Both the position numbers and the translations under genes were made by a program. Shown here in pieces: positions 8,245 through 17,240 of a stretch of DNA of 64,000 nucleotides. Location of the stretch: assembly GCF_000337515.1 (NCBI RefSeq), contig NZ_AOIQ01000014.1, positions 356,903 to 420,902 on the forward strand, read 5' to 3'. Origin of the DNA: Halovivax asiaticus JCM 14624 (GTDB lineage Archaea > Halobacteriota > Halobacteria > Halobacteriales > Natrialbaceae). Within the stretch, counting starts at the first letter, position 1, and every line of letters begins with the position of its first letter. The notes below the pieces were generated by a model, which was not told the DNA's origin, did no database searches, and saw only the letters and a list, made by a program, of their open reading frames with translations.

Positions 8245-9999
8245 CTACTCCCGCTCGACGTCGACCCCGCGAAACGCGACCGCCGTCCCTTCGTCGCTCT
8301 CGGCGACGCCGACGTGCCAGCCGTGGGCGGCGGCGACACGCTCGACGCGGCCGCTTCGCAGGTCGGTGCCGTCCACGGTTGCCGTTCGCTCTGCGGCCGA
8401 CTTCTCCTCACCTGTCGACCGGCCGGCGACGTAGAAGCCGTCGTCGGTGGCGCCGACGGAGACGACCGGCGCCGCGGCGGCGTCTCCCTCCTTTTCGGAC
8501 TCGCCTGCCGCACTTTCGTCCCCGCTCGCGACCGATAGCAGGTCTTCGAACACAGCCTGCAACTGGTCGCGGTTCCCCTCGAAGCGGGCGTTCGGCCCGA
8601 GGTCGAGCGAGGCGTCGCCGGTGTCGGCGTCACTCCAGGCCCGGCGGGCGAGGTCGTGGAGGTCGATTGCGGCGCGCTCGACGACCATGGCGTCGCGGCC
8701 CACGAGTCGAGTGAGGTGGGCGGTCGTCTCCGCGAGCGCGTCGTGGGCATCGTCGACCTCGGCGAAGTGCTCTCGATCGCCCGTCTCCTCGGCGACCTCG
8801 AGATAGCCGCGGGCGACGTTGAGCGGCTCCTGGAGGTCCGACTCGACCAGTTCGGCGATCGACTCCAGCCGCCGCGACCGGGCGGCCAGTTCCTCCTCGG
8901 CGCGTCGTCGCTCGGTGACGTCCCTGCAGGCGACGAGGCCGGTGTCGGCTCCCGGGCCGTCACCCGCAGTGGCCGGGGGGACGACCGTGACCGTGGTCGC
9001 ACGCTCGCCGTCGGCTCCGTCGTATCGTCCGTCGAGCGTCGACTCACGGCCCTCACCACCAGCGATGGCGTCAGCGGACGTCGTCCCGTCGCTCGCCCCG
9101 CTCCCACCTTCCGAGGCGACCGTCGGGCCGGCGGCCGGTCGCTCTCCGGTGACCCAGTTCTGGTCGGCGTCCGCGGGATCGAGGGCGGCGCGGAAGCGCT
9201 CGTCGTCGACCTCGACCCCCGCCGCGTCGACGACGTCGAGCACCGCTTCCCCCCGTGCGGTGTCGGGGTCGACGCCGAACGTGGCCGAGAAGGCGTCGTT
9301 GACGGCCCTGACGGTTGCCGTCCCCGCCGACTCGACGGTGTAGGCGCAGACGGGATCGGGGACGATCGAAACGGTCCGCTCGAACCGGTCGCGTTCCTCA
9401 CGAAGTTGGTCGCACTCGTCACTGAGTCGATCGCGTTCCGCTCGCAGCCGGCCACGCTCCTCGCGGAGCCCATCGGCCACCCCTGCGAGGTGGCCGGCTG
9501 CGGTCTCGAACCGATCGCGCTCGGCTGTCAGTTCGGCCACCCGGCGCGTGAGCCGTCCGTATGACGATGCGAGGTGGGCGGCGGCCCGCCGGTGGCGGTC
9601 GCCCTCGTCGACCGACGCACCCGCCTCGGTGCCGGGCGAACACAGCCACGCAACCTCGTCGGCGAGGTGGGCCACGGCCTCGGGGGTGTCACTGCGGACG
9701 TAGGCGGTGACACCGTCGGTCGAGTGGGCCATCGCCGGGTCGAACGATCGCTCGCAAAAGAGGATCAGGGGCGTGCCCGCCGCGACGTCGATCACGTCGA
9801 GGATGGCCGCGCCCTCGGCTGTCGTCGGCGTCTCTGCGAAGACGATGCAGTCGGTCATCTCGGCGGCGTACCCGATCTCCTCGACGGTCGTCGCCGGTTC
9901 GACGGCGAGGCCGTCCGCCGCCGACTCCAGTGCGGACGCGCCGCTCTCGGCGGCCTCGATCGTCGCGGCGACGTAGACCACTGTTCGGGTATCCGACAT
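8245..9999 (-). CDS. PAS-containing histidine-kinase-like protein, probably catalytically dead
   Basis: A 584-residue soluble signalling protein. Residues 1-115 look like a receiver-type fold, but the phosphoacceptor region reads 'DCIVFAETPTT' with no Asp at the expected strand end. A coiled coil (about 155-210, 'RLRAERDRLSDECDQLREERDRF') leads into a PAS domain (about 211-390) with an inserted Gly/Ser-rich loop. The HisKA region reads 'VESDLQEPLNVARGYL', where active homologues have SHDLRNPL, so the phosphorylated His is missing. The ATPase N-box reads 'LQAVFEDLLSVASG' without the catalytic Asn, and the G-boxes are gone. In this window the kinase at 50601-51635 keeps these residues. It probably acts as a scaffold or sensor partner of an active kinase (inference). 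The promoter would lie just past 9999. Confidence 0.8.
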   Translation of the reverse strand: MSDTRTVVYVAATIEAAESGASALESAADGLAVEPATTVEEIGYAAEMTDCIVFAETPTTAEGAAILDVIDVAAGTPLILFCERSFDPAMAHSTDGVTAYVRSDTPEAVAHLADEVAWLCSPGTEAGASVDEGDRHRRAAAHLASSYGRLTRRVAELTAERDRFETAAGHLAGVADGLREERGRLRAERDRLSDECDQLREERDRFERTVSIVPDPVCAYTVESAGTATVRAVNDAFSATFGVDPDTARGEAVLDVVDAAGVEVDDERFRAALDPADADQNWVTGERPAAGPTVASEGGSGASDGTTSADAIAGGEGRESTLDGRYDGADGERATTVTVVPPATAGDGPGADTGLVACRDVTERRRAEEELAARSRRLESIAELVESDLQEPLNVARGYLEVAEETGDREHFAEVDDAHDALAETTAHLTRLVGRDAMVVERAAIDLHDLARRAWSDADTGDASLDLGPNARFEGNRDQLQAVFEDLLSVASGDESAAGESEKEGDAAAAPVVSVGATDDGFYVAGRSTGEEKSAAERTATVDGTDLRSGRVERVAAAHGWHVGVAESDEGTAVAFRGVDVERE

Positions 10000-10102
10000 C
10001 GGTTTCGGCCGTCTGTCCGTACGCTATGCGTAGATGCCGTAATGTAAGTATTGTCTGTGTCAGTGGATAATCAGTCCGACCCGTCCGTGCCGTTATCCGA
10101 CG

Positions 10103-10801
10103 TTACGCGGCGCGTCGACGCAGTGAGACGGCGAACAGGCCCACGACGGCGAGCGGGACGAGCCAGTAGAGCGCGAACGGTCGATATGCCGACAGTACTC
10201 GCGTCGGTGCCTGCAGCGCGAAGCGGGTCACGGCTCCGGCCGAACCGGCGACGATGATGCCGACGGCGAGGACGTGCTGCTGTGACGGCATCGACAGTGG
10301 TTCATCGGGATGGGATCGACACGTTCTGACGACGGTGACGGCGAGGGCAGCGGCGGCACCGGCCGCACCGGTCGTCAGCGACACGGCGAGGTCCAGGTCG
10401 AGAACCCAGCGAAGCGCGAGGAGTTCTCCGACGAACTCGGGCGCGAGCGCGATGGCGAACGCCAGGACCGGCCCCCCGTTCCAGATCGCGTAGCCGACGG
10501 GGCCGAGCGTCGCGACGAAGAGCCCCACCAGGATGAGGACCGTACTCAACGCGTCGAACGCCGGCGAGAGCGTCTGCAGCTTGCCGCTACGGAGCTCCCC
10601 TCGCGTGAGCGCACTGAGGGCGTAGAGCCCCCACAGGACGAGTAGGGTTCGCAGCGTGAGGGCGGTCCGGCGCCCCGTCAGGCCCAACAGCGACCGATCG
10701 AAGCCGAGGCGGGTCGATCCCGTTCGACCGAGCGTACTCGCTTCCGAGGCCGAGGGGTCCCGGGACGGTCCGCCCGTCGACCCAACCGAATCGTCGCTCA
10801 T
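10103..10801 (-). CDS. Polytopic membrane protein, partner of the upstream Tat protein
   Basis: Not assigned to a known family. 232 residues: a Ser/Gly-rich cytosolic N-terminus of about 45 residues, then about six hydrophobic helices starting at 'ALTLRTLLVLWGLYALSAL' and ending 'FALYWLVPLAVVGLFAVSLRRRAA' with positive charges on the cytosolic side. Its ATG overlaps the stop of the preceding Tat-signal gene (ATGA), so the two are translationally coupled and probably act together at the membrane. No catalytic residues are evident. Confidence 0.72.
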   Translation of the reverse strand: MSDDSVGSTGGPSRDPSASEASTLGRTGSTRLGFDRSLLGLTGRRTALTLRTLLVLWGLYALSALTRGELRSGKLQTLSPAFDALSTVLILVGLFVATLGPVGYAIWNGGPVLAFAIALAPEFVGELLALRWVLDLDLAVSLTTGAAGAAAALAVTVVRTCRSHPDEPLSMPSQQHVLAVGIIVAGSAGAVTRFALQAPTRVLSAYRPFALYWLVPLAVVGLFAVSLRRRAA

Positions 10802-11610
10802 GCCGCCCGCTCCCGTGGACCCTCTTGCCACTGCCCCCGATCGGGTGCGGGCGGCCGAACGAGCGACGCGAGCCCGTCGTGATCTACGGCGTCGCCGTTC
10901 GCGAGGTCGAGTGCACGGGGGGTGACGCGCCAGCCGGCCGCGTCGTAGATCGCTTCGATCGTCTCGCGAGCGCCGACGTAGGTGGTGATCCCGTGTGTGG
11001 GCCGGACGGGCGTGTCTTCGTGGGCTTGCATCGAGACGACGCCCTCTAGCTCCCAGCACCGGACGTGGAGGCGACCGTGTAGACCGAGCGCGGATTCGGC
11101 CGCCGTCGCGTGCTGGTGAACGTACGCGTCCTGGGTCCGATCCCACGCGTATCGGGCGTACTCCTCGACGTATCGCGTCCAGCCGGCCGTCTCGAGGACC
11201 GCCATCACGCCGTCGAGGCCGATCTCGGCGTCGGCGAGCGGGAAGACGACGTTGATGGGACACGTCGGGGCAAACCCGTCGGCCGTCGGCTCGTAGTGGT
11301 AGCGAGCGATCGGACTCGCCCCCTCGCTCTCGATGTGTGCGCCGTCGAACGCACCCGCGTCGTCGGTCGCGGCGGTCACGGTCGACGGGCGCGTGGGTGG
11401 CGACGGGGCCAGCGCGAGTCCACCGACTGCGGCGAGACCGATGGCACCGAGATCCCGGAGGACCGTTCGGCGACGTCGGTCCGACTCTCCATCGTGGCTG
11501 GTCTCCGGACTGGGCTCGGACGGACTGCTGGCTCGGCCGTCGCCATCGCCCTCTCCCGCCCGCCCTTCACGGATATTATGAGATAATATATCTTCAGATT
11601 TATTGGCCAT
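10798..11610 (-). CDS. Tat-exported protein of unknown function
   Basis: 270 residues. After a hydrophilic N-terminus, '[22 protein letters not shown]' is a twin-arginine signal with its hydrophobic stretch at about residues 50-68, so the mature domain works outside the membrane in folded form. The mature part is acidic, with conserved-looking aromatics ('[10 protein letters not shown]', '[19 protein letters not shown]', '[26 protein letters not shown]'). Its length and pattern suggest a haloarchaeal-specific family; no enzyme motif was recognised. The gene overlaps the membrane protein gene by four bases, and an exported domain with a membrane partner is the likely unit. Confidence 0.7.
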   Translation of the reverse strand: MANKSEDILSHNIREGRAGEGDGDGRASSPSEPSPETSHDGESDRRRRTVLRDLGAIGLAAVGGLALAPSPPTRPSTVTAATDDAGAFDGAHIESEGASPIARYHYEPTADGFAPTCPINVVFPLADAEIGLDGVMAVLETAGWTRYVEEYARYAWDRTQDAYVHQHATAAESALGLHGRLHVRCWELEGVVSMQAHEDTPVRPTHGITTYVGARETIEAIYDAAGWRVTPRALDLANGDAVDHDGLASLVRPPAPDRGQWQEGPRERAA

Positions 11611-11696
11611 CTAATCGGTGTTTCTCTGTGGATCGTATTGACAGTTTCGACCTGGCCGCACCTGGGCGGGGACATACTCGTTCTGCGGCCACCACT

Positions 11697-11769
11697 GATC
11701 ACGTCGACCACCTCCGGTCACGTCGACCGCCACCGAACACGTCGTCCACCCCGATCACGCCGCGCGCCG
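11697..11769 (+). repeat. Degenerate tandem 19-bp repeats upstream of alaS
   Basis: Three complete copies and part of a fourth, with consensus GRTCACGTCGACCRCCWCC, begin at 11697, 11716, 11735 and 11753. They lie about 30-100 bp upstream of the alaS TATA box and carry no open frame of their own. They could be operator sites for a DNA-binding protein or a replication-slippage remnant. Confidence 0.5.
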
Positions 11770-11799
11770 TTCGCCCGCGCTGGGGCGGGTGCGGAACTG

Positions 11800-11805
11800 T
11801 TTTAC
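11800..11805 (+). promoter_or_regulatory. TATA-like box for alaS
   Basis: TTTTAC stands out in GC-rich DNA and is centred about 28 nt before the ATG at 11830, which fits a leaderless transcript. It supports starting alaS at 11830 rather than at the longer open frame. Confidence 0.5.
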
Positions 11806-11829
11806 CCGCTCCGGCGCGAAAACGCACCA

Positions 11830-14607
11830 ATGAGCGACCTCGAGGAGGAGTACCGTCTCGAGTACTTCAGGGAGGAGGGGTTCGAGCGTGTGGAGTGTGT
11901 CTCCTGTGGAAATCACTTCTGGACGCGCGATCCGGAGCGCGAGGTGTGCGGGGAACCGCCGTGTGCGACCTACGACTTCATCGGCGATCCCGGCTTCGAC
12001 GAGGAGTTCACCTTGGCGGAGATGCGAGAGGCCTTCCTCTCGTTCTTCGAGGATCACGACCACGAGCGCATCGAGCCGTACCCGGTCGCGGCGAACCGCT
12101 GGCGTGACGACGTCCTGCTCACCCAGGCGTCGATCTACGACTTCCAGCCGCTGGTCACGTCGGGCCAGACGCCGCCGCCGGCGAACCCGTTGACCATCTC
12201 GCAACCGTGTATCCGGATGCAGGACATCGACAACGTCGGCAAGACCGGCCGGCACACGATGGCCTTCGAGATGATGGCCCACCACGCGTTCAACGCCCGC
12301 GAAGATCTCGACGACCCCGGCCAGTACGCCTTCGAGGGTGAGGTCTACTGGAAGGACCGCACCGTCGAACTCTGTGACGAGCTGCTCGACGAACTCGGCG
12401 CGGACATCACCGAGGTCACCTACATCGAGGACCCGTGGGTCGGCGGCGGCAACGCCGGGCCCGCGATCGAGGTCATCTACAAGGGCCTCGAGCTGGCGAC
12501 GCTGGTCTTCATGTGTATGGAACAGGATCCCGACGGCGAGTACGAACTCAAGGACGGGAACACCTACTCCTACATGGACACCTACGTCGTCGACACCGGC
12601 TACGGCCTCGAACGCTGGACCTGGATGAGCCAGGGCACGCCGACGGTCTACGAGGCGATCTACCCGGAGATGATCGCGTTTCTCAAGGACAACGCCGGCC
12701 TCTCCTACACCGACGAGGAGTCCGATCTCGTCGGCCAGGCGGCTCGCCTCTCCGGCAATCTCGACATCGACGACGTGGACGACGTCGAGGCGGCCCGTGG
12801 CGACATCGCGGCGGAACTCGGCGTGGACGTCGCCGAACTGCGCGACCTGGTCGAGCCGTTAGAGCACATCTACGCCGTCGCCGATCACTCGCGCACGCTC
12901 GCGTACATGCTCGGCGACGGCATCGTCCCCTCGAACGTCGCGACGGGCTATCTCGCGCGGATGGTCCTGCGGCGGATGAAACGCCTCTGTGACACCGTCG
13001 GCGTCGACGCCCCGCTCGACGAACTCGTCGACATGCAGGCCGAGCGCCTGGGGTACGAGAACCGCGACACGATCCGCGACATCGTCCGCACGGAAGTCGA
13101 GAAGTACCGCGAGACGTTAGAACGCGGAAGCCGCCGCGTCGAGGATCTGGCCGAGGAGTACGCCGAACGCGAGGCACCGATCCCGACGGACGACCTCATC
13201 GAGCTCTACGATTCCCACGGCATCCAGCCGGACACGGTCGCCGAAATCGCCGCCGACCACGGCGCCGACGTCGCGGTTCCGGACGACTTCTACGCGCTCG
13301 TCGCCTCGCGACACGACGAGGAGGTCGCCGCCACCGCCCAGAGCGGCGACGAGGACCGGTTCGAAGACCTCCCCGAGACGGAAAAGCGCTACTACGACGA
13401 TCAAGAGCGCACCCAGTTCGAGGCGGTCGTCCTCGACGTCTTCGAGCACGACGACGGCTACGACGTCGTCCTCGACGGCACGCACTTCTATCCCGAGGGC
13501 GGTGGCCAGCCCGCCGATACGGGGACGCTCTCGACCGACGAGACCACCGTCGACGTCACGGACGTCCAGGAGGAAGGCGGCGTGATCCTCCACCGGACCG
13601 ACGACGAACTCGGCAAGGGTGAGTTCGTCACGGGCCGGATCGACGCCGACCGACGGCGTCAGCTCATGGCCCACCACACCGCGACGCACATCGTCGGCCA
13701 CGCGGCCCGCGAGGTGCTCGGCGAGCACATCCGCCAGGCTGGTGCCCAGAAAGGTGTCGACTCTTCGCGCCTCGACGTCCGCCACTACGACCGGCTCTCC
13801 CGCGAGGAGGTCGAGCAAATAGAACACGTCGCGAACGCACTCGTCACGGCGAACGTCCAGGTCTCTCAGGAGTGGCCCCACCGAAACGAAGCCGAGGCCG
13901 AGCACGGCTTCGACCTCTACCAGGGCGGCGTCCCGCCGGGCGAGAACATCCGCCTGATCCACGTCGCCGAGGACGTCCAGGCCTGCGGCGGCACTCACGT
14001 CGCCCGCACGGGCGACATCGGCGCGATCAAGATCCGCTCGACCGAGCGCGTCCAGGACGGTGTCGAGCGCCTCGTCTTCGCGGCGGGCGAAGCCGCCATC
14101 CGGGCCACCCAGGAGACCGAGAACGCCCTCTACGAGGCTGCCGATATCTTAGACGTCGATCCGCAGAACGTCCCCGAGACGGCCGAGCGCTTCTTCGAGG
14201 CCTGGAAGGACCGCGGCAAGCGCATCGAGGACCTCGAAGAACAGTTAGCGACGGCCCGGGCCGGCAACACCGACGACGCCACGGAGGTCGACGTCGGCGA
14301 GGCGACCGCGGTCGTCCAGCGAATCGACGCCGACGTCGACGAACTCCGGGCGACCGCGTCCGCGTTCGTCGAAGAAGGCCAGATCGCCGTCCTCGGCAGC
14401 GGCACGGACAGCGCCCAGTTCGTCGTCGCCGTTCCCGACGGCGTCGGCGTCAACGCCGGCGAGGTCGTCGGCGAACTCGCCGCCCAGGTCGGCGGCGGCG
14501 GTGGCGGCCCCGCCGACTTCGCGCAGGGCGGCGGCCCCGATGTCGACGCGCTGGAAGACGCACTCGAGGCCGCGCCGGAGATCCTCCGGCAGGTCCGTAA
14601 CGCCTAA
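11830..14607 (+). CDS. alaS: Alanyl-tRNA synthetase (archaeal type)
   Basis: A 925-residue cytosolic enzyme that charges tRNA-Ala and edits mischarged Ser/Gly. The archaeal N-terminal zinc motif is present (Cys23, Cys26, Cys40, Cys45), followed by the class II core with '[23 protein letters not shown]' and '[18 protein letters not shown]'. The editing domain has '[17 protein letters not shown]' and '[13 protein letters not shown]' (Cys719, His723) as zinc ligands. The C-terminal region holds the 'DLEEQLATA' coiled coil and a Gly-rich '[15 protein letters not shown]' tail. Length is normal for archaea. The frame is open upstream to 11638, but the ATG 28 nt after the TATA box aligns with the family N-terminus. 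A solitary gene. Confidence 0.97.
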   Translation: MSDLEEEYRLEYFREEGFERVECVSCGNHFWTRDPEREVCGEPPCATYDFIGDPGFDEEFTLAEMREAFLSFFEDHDHERIEPYPVAANRWRDDVLLTQASIYDFQPLVTSGQTPPPANPLTISQPCIRMQDIDNVGKTGRHTMAFEMMAHHAFNAREDLDDPGQYAFEGEVYWKDRTVELCDELLDELGADITEVTYIEDPWVGGGNAGPAIEVIYKGLELATLVFMCMEQDPDGEYELKDGNTYSYMDTYVVDTGYGLERWTWMSQGTPTVYEAIYPEMIAFLKDNAGLSYTDEESDLVGQAARLSGNLDIDDVDDVEAARGDIAAELGVDVAELRDLVEPLEHIYAVADHSRTLAYMLGDGIVPSNVATGYLARMVLRRMKRLCDTVGVDAPLDELVDMQAERLGYENRDTIRDIVRTEVEKYRETLERGSRRVEDLAEEYAEREAPIPTDDLIELYDSHGIQPDTVAEIAADHGADVAVPDDFYALVASRHDEEVAATAQSGDEDRFEDLPETEKRYYDDQERTQFEAVVLDVFEHDDGYDVVLDGTHFYPEGGGQPADTGTLSTDETTVDVTDVQEEGGVILHRTDDELGKGEFVTGRIDADRRRQLMAHHTATHIVGHAAREVLGEHIRQAGAQKGVDSSRLDVRHYDRLSREEVEQIEHVANALVTANVQVSQEWPHRNEAEAEHGFDLYQGGVPPGENIRLIHVAEDVQACGGTHVARTGDIGAIKIRSTERVQDGVERLVFAAGEAAIRATQETENALYEAADILDVDPQNVPETAERFFEAWKDRGKRIEDLEEQLATARAGNTDDATEVDVGEATAVVQRIDADVDELRATASAFVEEGQIAVLGSGTDSAQFVVAVPDGVGVNAGEVVGELAAQVGGGGGGPADFAQGGGPDVDALEDALEAAPEILRQVRNA

Positions 14608-14701
14608 CGCGGCTCGACGAAACGCCGTTCGCGACAAATTGTGACTGTGGTTCGATAGTCCGTTCGATTCGATCCAATCCAATTGTTGCTGGCGTCGTCA
14701 C

Positions 14702-15148
14702 TCAGTCACTCTCACTTCGGTTTCCGTCGTCCGTCTCCGGGGCGGCCGACACCGTTTCGTTCGCCTCGACCCACCCTGCGTCGCCACCTTCGACGATTTT
14801 TGCGCGTGCGTCGTACGTTTTCCCGTCGAGGAACGGTGACTCCCACCGGAACGGAAGCGCGTACATGTACTCGTCGACCTTCGCTCGGACTTCGAACTGC
14901 TGTTCGTGGGAGTGATCGTACGTGTTCACAAACAGTAGCTCGGCTCTGAGATGAAGGTGTCCCGACCCCGAATCGAGTTTGGTGACGGTCGGCGCGACGA
15001 ACACCGTTCGATCGTCGGGCTGGTACACTTGGACGTCCTGAATCTCGAACGAGGGTCCGCCGTCGTCGCCGGTGATCGTCGAGAGACAGCCAGCTCCGGC
15101 TGCGGTTCCGAACACGCCGGCGGTGGCGACGAACGGTCGTCGTTTCAT
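14702..15148 (-). CDS. Tat-type lipoprotein of unknown function
   Basis: 148 residues. 'MKRRPFVATAGVFGTAAGAGCLST' is a short RR signal ending in a lipobox (AGAGC), so the protein is probably exported and lipid-anchored through the Cys near residue 21. The mature domain is beta-rich ('FEIQDVQVYQPDDRTVFVAPTVTKL', 'LHLRAELLFVNTYDHSHEQQFEVRAKV') and resembles immunoglobulin-like haloarchaeal lipoproteins of unknown role. An alternative Met lies three codons upstream; the Met before KRR is preferred. It is separated by 240 bp from the small genes upstream, so it has its own promoter. Confidence 0.72.
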   Translation of the reverse strand: MKRRPFVATAGVFGTAAGAGCLSTITGDDGGPSFEIQDVQVYQPDDRTVFVAPTVTKLDSGSGHLHLRAELLFVNTYDHSHEQQFEVRAKVDEYMYALPFRWESPFLDGKTYDARAKIVEGGDAGWVEANETVSAAPETDDGNRSESD

Positions 15149-15390
15149 CGGTGGCAACGAGCTCGGCGACTCGGTTCCGTCTGGTGTCGGTGCGGCGGGT
15201 GCGACGCGCTCGGGTGCCGATATCGGAGCCCGCTATCCATGGTTCACTGATCTTCGCCAGCGCCCTTAGGTATATCTGTTCCAACTTGTGTTCGGGGAAA
15301 ATTGGTCGGCCGCCTGTCCGCTCGACGCATACTGCATCATTCGTGTTCGTGGAAGAGCTGCCGGGTCGGGGACCGAACACACGATCGCCG

Positions 15391-15603
15391 TCACCGCGGG
15401 CGGCGTTCCGGATAGTCGTGGCCGAGGACGAGCGCGACGACGTTGAGCGCGAGCAGGGAGACGAGCAGGCCGAATCGCATACCCGAGTCCACACCGGCCA
15501 GCAACAGCGGAAGGTAGACGATCGGTAACAGTGTCCCGACCCAGAAGGAGACGGCTGTTAGCGAGGGCGTTCCGGCGAGCGCGGACTGACGATCGGTGCT
15601 CAT
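15391..15603 (-). CDS. Small two-helix membrane protein (70 aa)
   Basis: Not recognised. It has two hydrophobic stretches, 'LTAVSFWVGTLLPIVYLPLLLAGV' and 'GLLVSLLALNVVALVLG', and a charged C-terminus 'HDYPERRPR'. Its ATG overlaps the stop codon of the upstream gene (ATGA), so it is coupled to the DUF7511-like protein. The frame extends 32 codons further upstream, but that part is an Arg-rich shadow of the overlapping gene, and the Met at 15603 is the real start. Confidence 0.65.
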   Translation of the reverse strand: MSTDRQSALAGTPSLTAVSFWVGTLLPIVYLPLLLAGVDSGMRFGLLVSLLALNVVALVLGHDYPERRPR

Positions 15604-15800
15604 CGCATCCGCTCTCTGTCGACGAATCCGTCGCCGGTGGCGCGGATCCAGCCGGTGGATTCTGACGCCGAGGCGTCCGCTGGCGGGACGAACGCACACT
15701 CGTCGGGCCCGTTCGGGTGGTCGACGATCACGTGCTCGAAGCAGTCGGTTGGTTCATCGGTGGCTACCGCCGGCCACTCGGTGTCGGGTGCGGTGCTCAT
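15600..15800 (-). CDS. DUF7511-like small haloarchaeal protein
   Basis: 66 residues. The core 'FEHVIVDHPNGPDECAFVPPD/A' pattern is that of a short haloarchaeal domain (DUF7511-type as I recall it) with unknown role. The C-terminal 'GWIRATGDGFVDRERMR' also fits. It overlaps the two-helix membrane protein gene by four bases. The frame is open 28 codons upstream, but the Met at 15800 precedes the conserved part and gives a typical acidic N-terminus. 15801-15988 shows no gene and should hold the promoter. Confidence 0.65.
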   Translation of the reverse strand: MSTAPDTEWPAVATDEPTDCFEHVIVDHPNGPDECAFVPPADASASESTGWIRATGDGFVDRERMR

Positions 15801-15988
15801 GTGTGTTCGGGCCAGCCCTGCTACGCGTGAATCGGGCATTGTTATCGAAGGGCTACACGCGCGGGTGGAGCGAGTTGTCGGCACCTACCGGCGAGAAGGC
15901 GGCGCGTACCCGGCGGTGCGGGAGTTTCCTCGTCCGAAGGTGACATCGTTCACGGTGCGTCGTCGCCGTGCCTGCACTCCGGGCGGCG

Positions 15989-17101
15989 TCAGGGTGAGAC
16001 CGGCCGGGCGCCGAGTGTCAGGTCGACGGTCGTGCGCTCGCCGTCGCGGATGAGTTCGACCGGGACGGTCTGGCCGGGGCTCGTCTGGAGAGAGAGGACG
16101 CGCGAGAGGGCGTGGTTGTCGGGAACCGGTTCGCCGGCGAGGCCGACGACGACGTCGCCGCCGACGGGGATGGGGACGCCGTCGCGGGCGACCCGTCCGT
16201 CGGCGCCCTGCAGGACGCCGTCGGCCGGCCCGTCGCGGGGCGTCTCGACGATCATGACGCCGGTGGCTTCTTCGAGGTCGTTAGCGGCCGCGACGGCGGG
16301 CGTCACTTCGCGTAGCTTGACGCCCATCCGCGGGTGCTCGTATCGGCCGGTCTCGATCAGGCTGGGGAGGACGCGAGTCGCCAGCGCGGCCGAGATGGCG
16401 AAACCGACGCCCTCGACGATGCCGGCGTTGATCATACCGACGACGCGACCGTCCATGTCGAGCAGCGGGCCGCCGCTGTTGCCCGGATTCACGCCCGCGT
16501 CAGTCTGGACGGCGTTGGGGATGTCGTAGTCGTTCGGGCCCGGGAGCGAGCGGTTCACACCGCTGACGATCCCGCGGCTCATCGTGCCTTCGAGCCCGTA
16601 CGGGTTGCCCACCGCGACGACCTCCTGGCCGACGGTCGGGAGGACGTCGGTGAACGAGAGCGAGGTGGCGGCCTCGGGCCGGTGGACGACGTCCAGCGCG
16701 GCCAGGTCGCTGTAGACGTCGGTGCCGACGACCTCGGCTTCCGTCCAGTCGCCGTTCGTGTACTGCAACTGGATCGTGCTTGCCCCTTCGACGACATGGT
16801 TGTTCGTCACGAGGTGGCCGTCGTAGACGAACGCCGATCCCTGGCCGCCGATTTCCTCGCCGTTCTCGTCTTCGACGCCGCTGACGGTCACCATCGCGAC
16901 CGAGTCGATGACGTCCGCGTAGATTCCGGTGTAGACCGTACCGTCGGCGCGCTCGTCGAAGTCGACGGCGCTGGGGAGCGAGGAGTCGCCGCGACCCGCC
17001 TGCGCGCGGGACCCGGGTTCTGCGCACCCGGCGATGGCGGCCAGGAGCCCGCCGCCACCGGCCGCCAGAAACGCTCTGCGAGAGGGAGCCGGATCGTCCA
17101 T
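15989..17101 (-). CDS. HtrA/DegP-like serine protease, Tat-exported lipoprotein
   Basis: A 370-residue trypsin-like protease plus one PDZ domain, for quality control of exported proteins outside the membrane. 'SRRAFLAAGGGGLLAAIAGC' is a Tat signal ending in a lipobox Cys at residue 26. The triad is intact: His in 'LVTNNHVV', Asp in 'SDLAALDV' and Ser in 'GVNPGNSGGPL'. The PDZ domain follows ('MGVKLREVTPAVAAAN', 'GDVVVGLAGEPV'). One PDZ and the length are usual for archaeal members. The gene is transcribed divergently from pus10 with a 139-bp gap. Confidence 0.94.
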   Translation of the reverse strand: MDDPAPSRRAFLAAGGGGLLAAIAGCAEPGSRAQAGRGDSSLPSAVDFDERADGTVYTGIYADVIDSVAMVTVSGVEDENGEEIGGQGSAFVYDGHLVTNNHVVEGASTIQLQYTNGDWTEAEVVGTDVYSDLAALDVVHRPEAATSLSFTDVLPTVGQEVVAVGNPYGLEGTMSRGIVSGVNRSLPGPNDYDIPNAVQTDAGVNPGNSGGPLLDMDGRVVGMINAGIVEGVGFAISAALATRVLPSLIETGRYEHPRMGVKLREVTPAVAAANDLEEATGVMIVETPRDGPADGVLQGADGRVARDGVPIPVGGDVVVGLAGEPVPDNHALSRVLSLQTSPGQTVPVELIRDGERTTVDLTLGARPVSP

Positions 17102-17240
17102 ACGCCGGCCACGACCTGGACCACCTTCAAGTCCGTGATCCGGTACTTCGCGTGAGAGCCGAGGCAGGTGCGCGGTGCGAGAGCGCTCCCGAGCGCACGA
17201 ATGGAAAGCGTGTTAGGCCCGCCCGCCCCACCTAGGCCCA

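Noticed and set aside
7452-9473. 673-codon open frame on the minus strand
   Set aside because: Runs antisense to nhaC and then in a shifted frame of the kinase-like gene; the translation is Ser/Arg/Pro-rich with no domain. High GC keeps shadow frames open.
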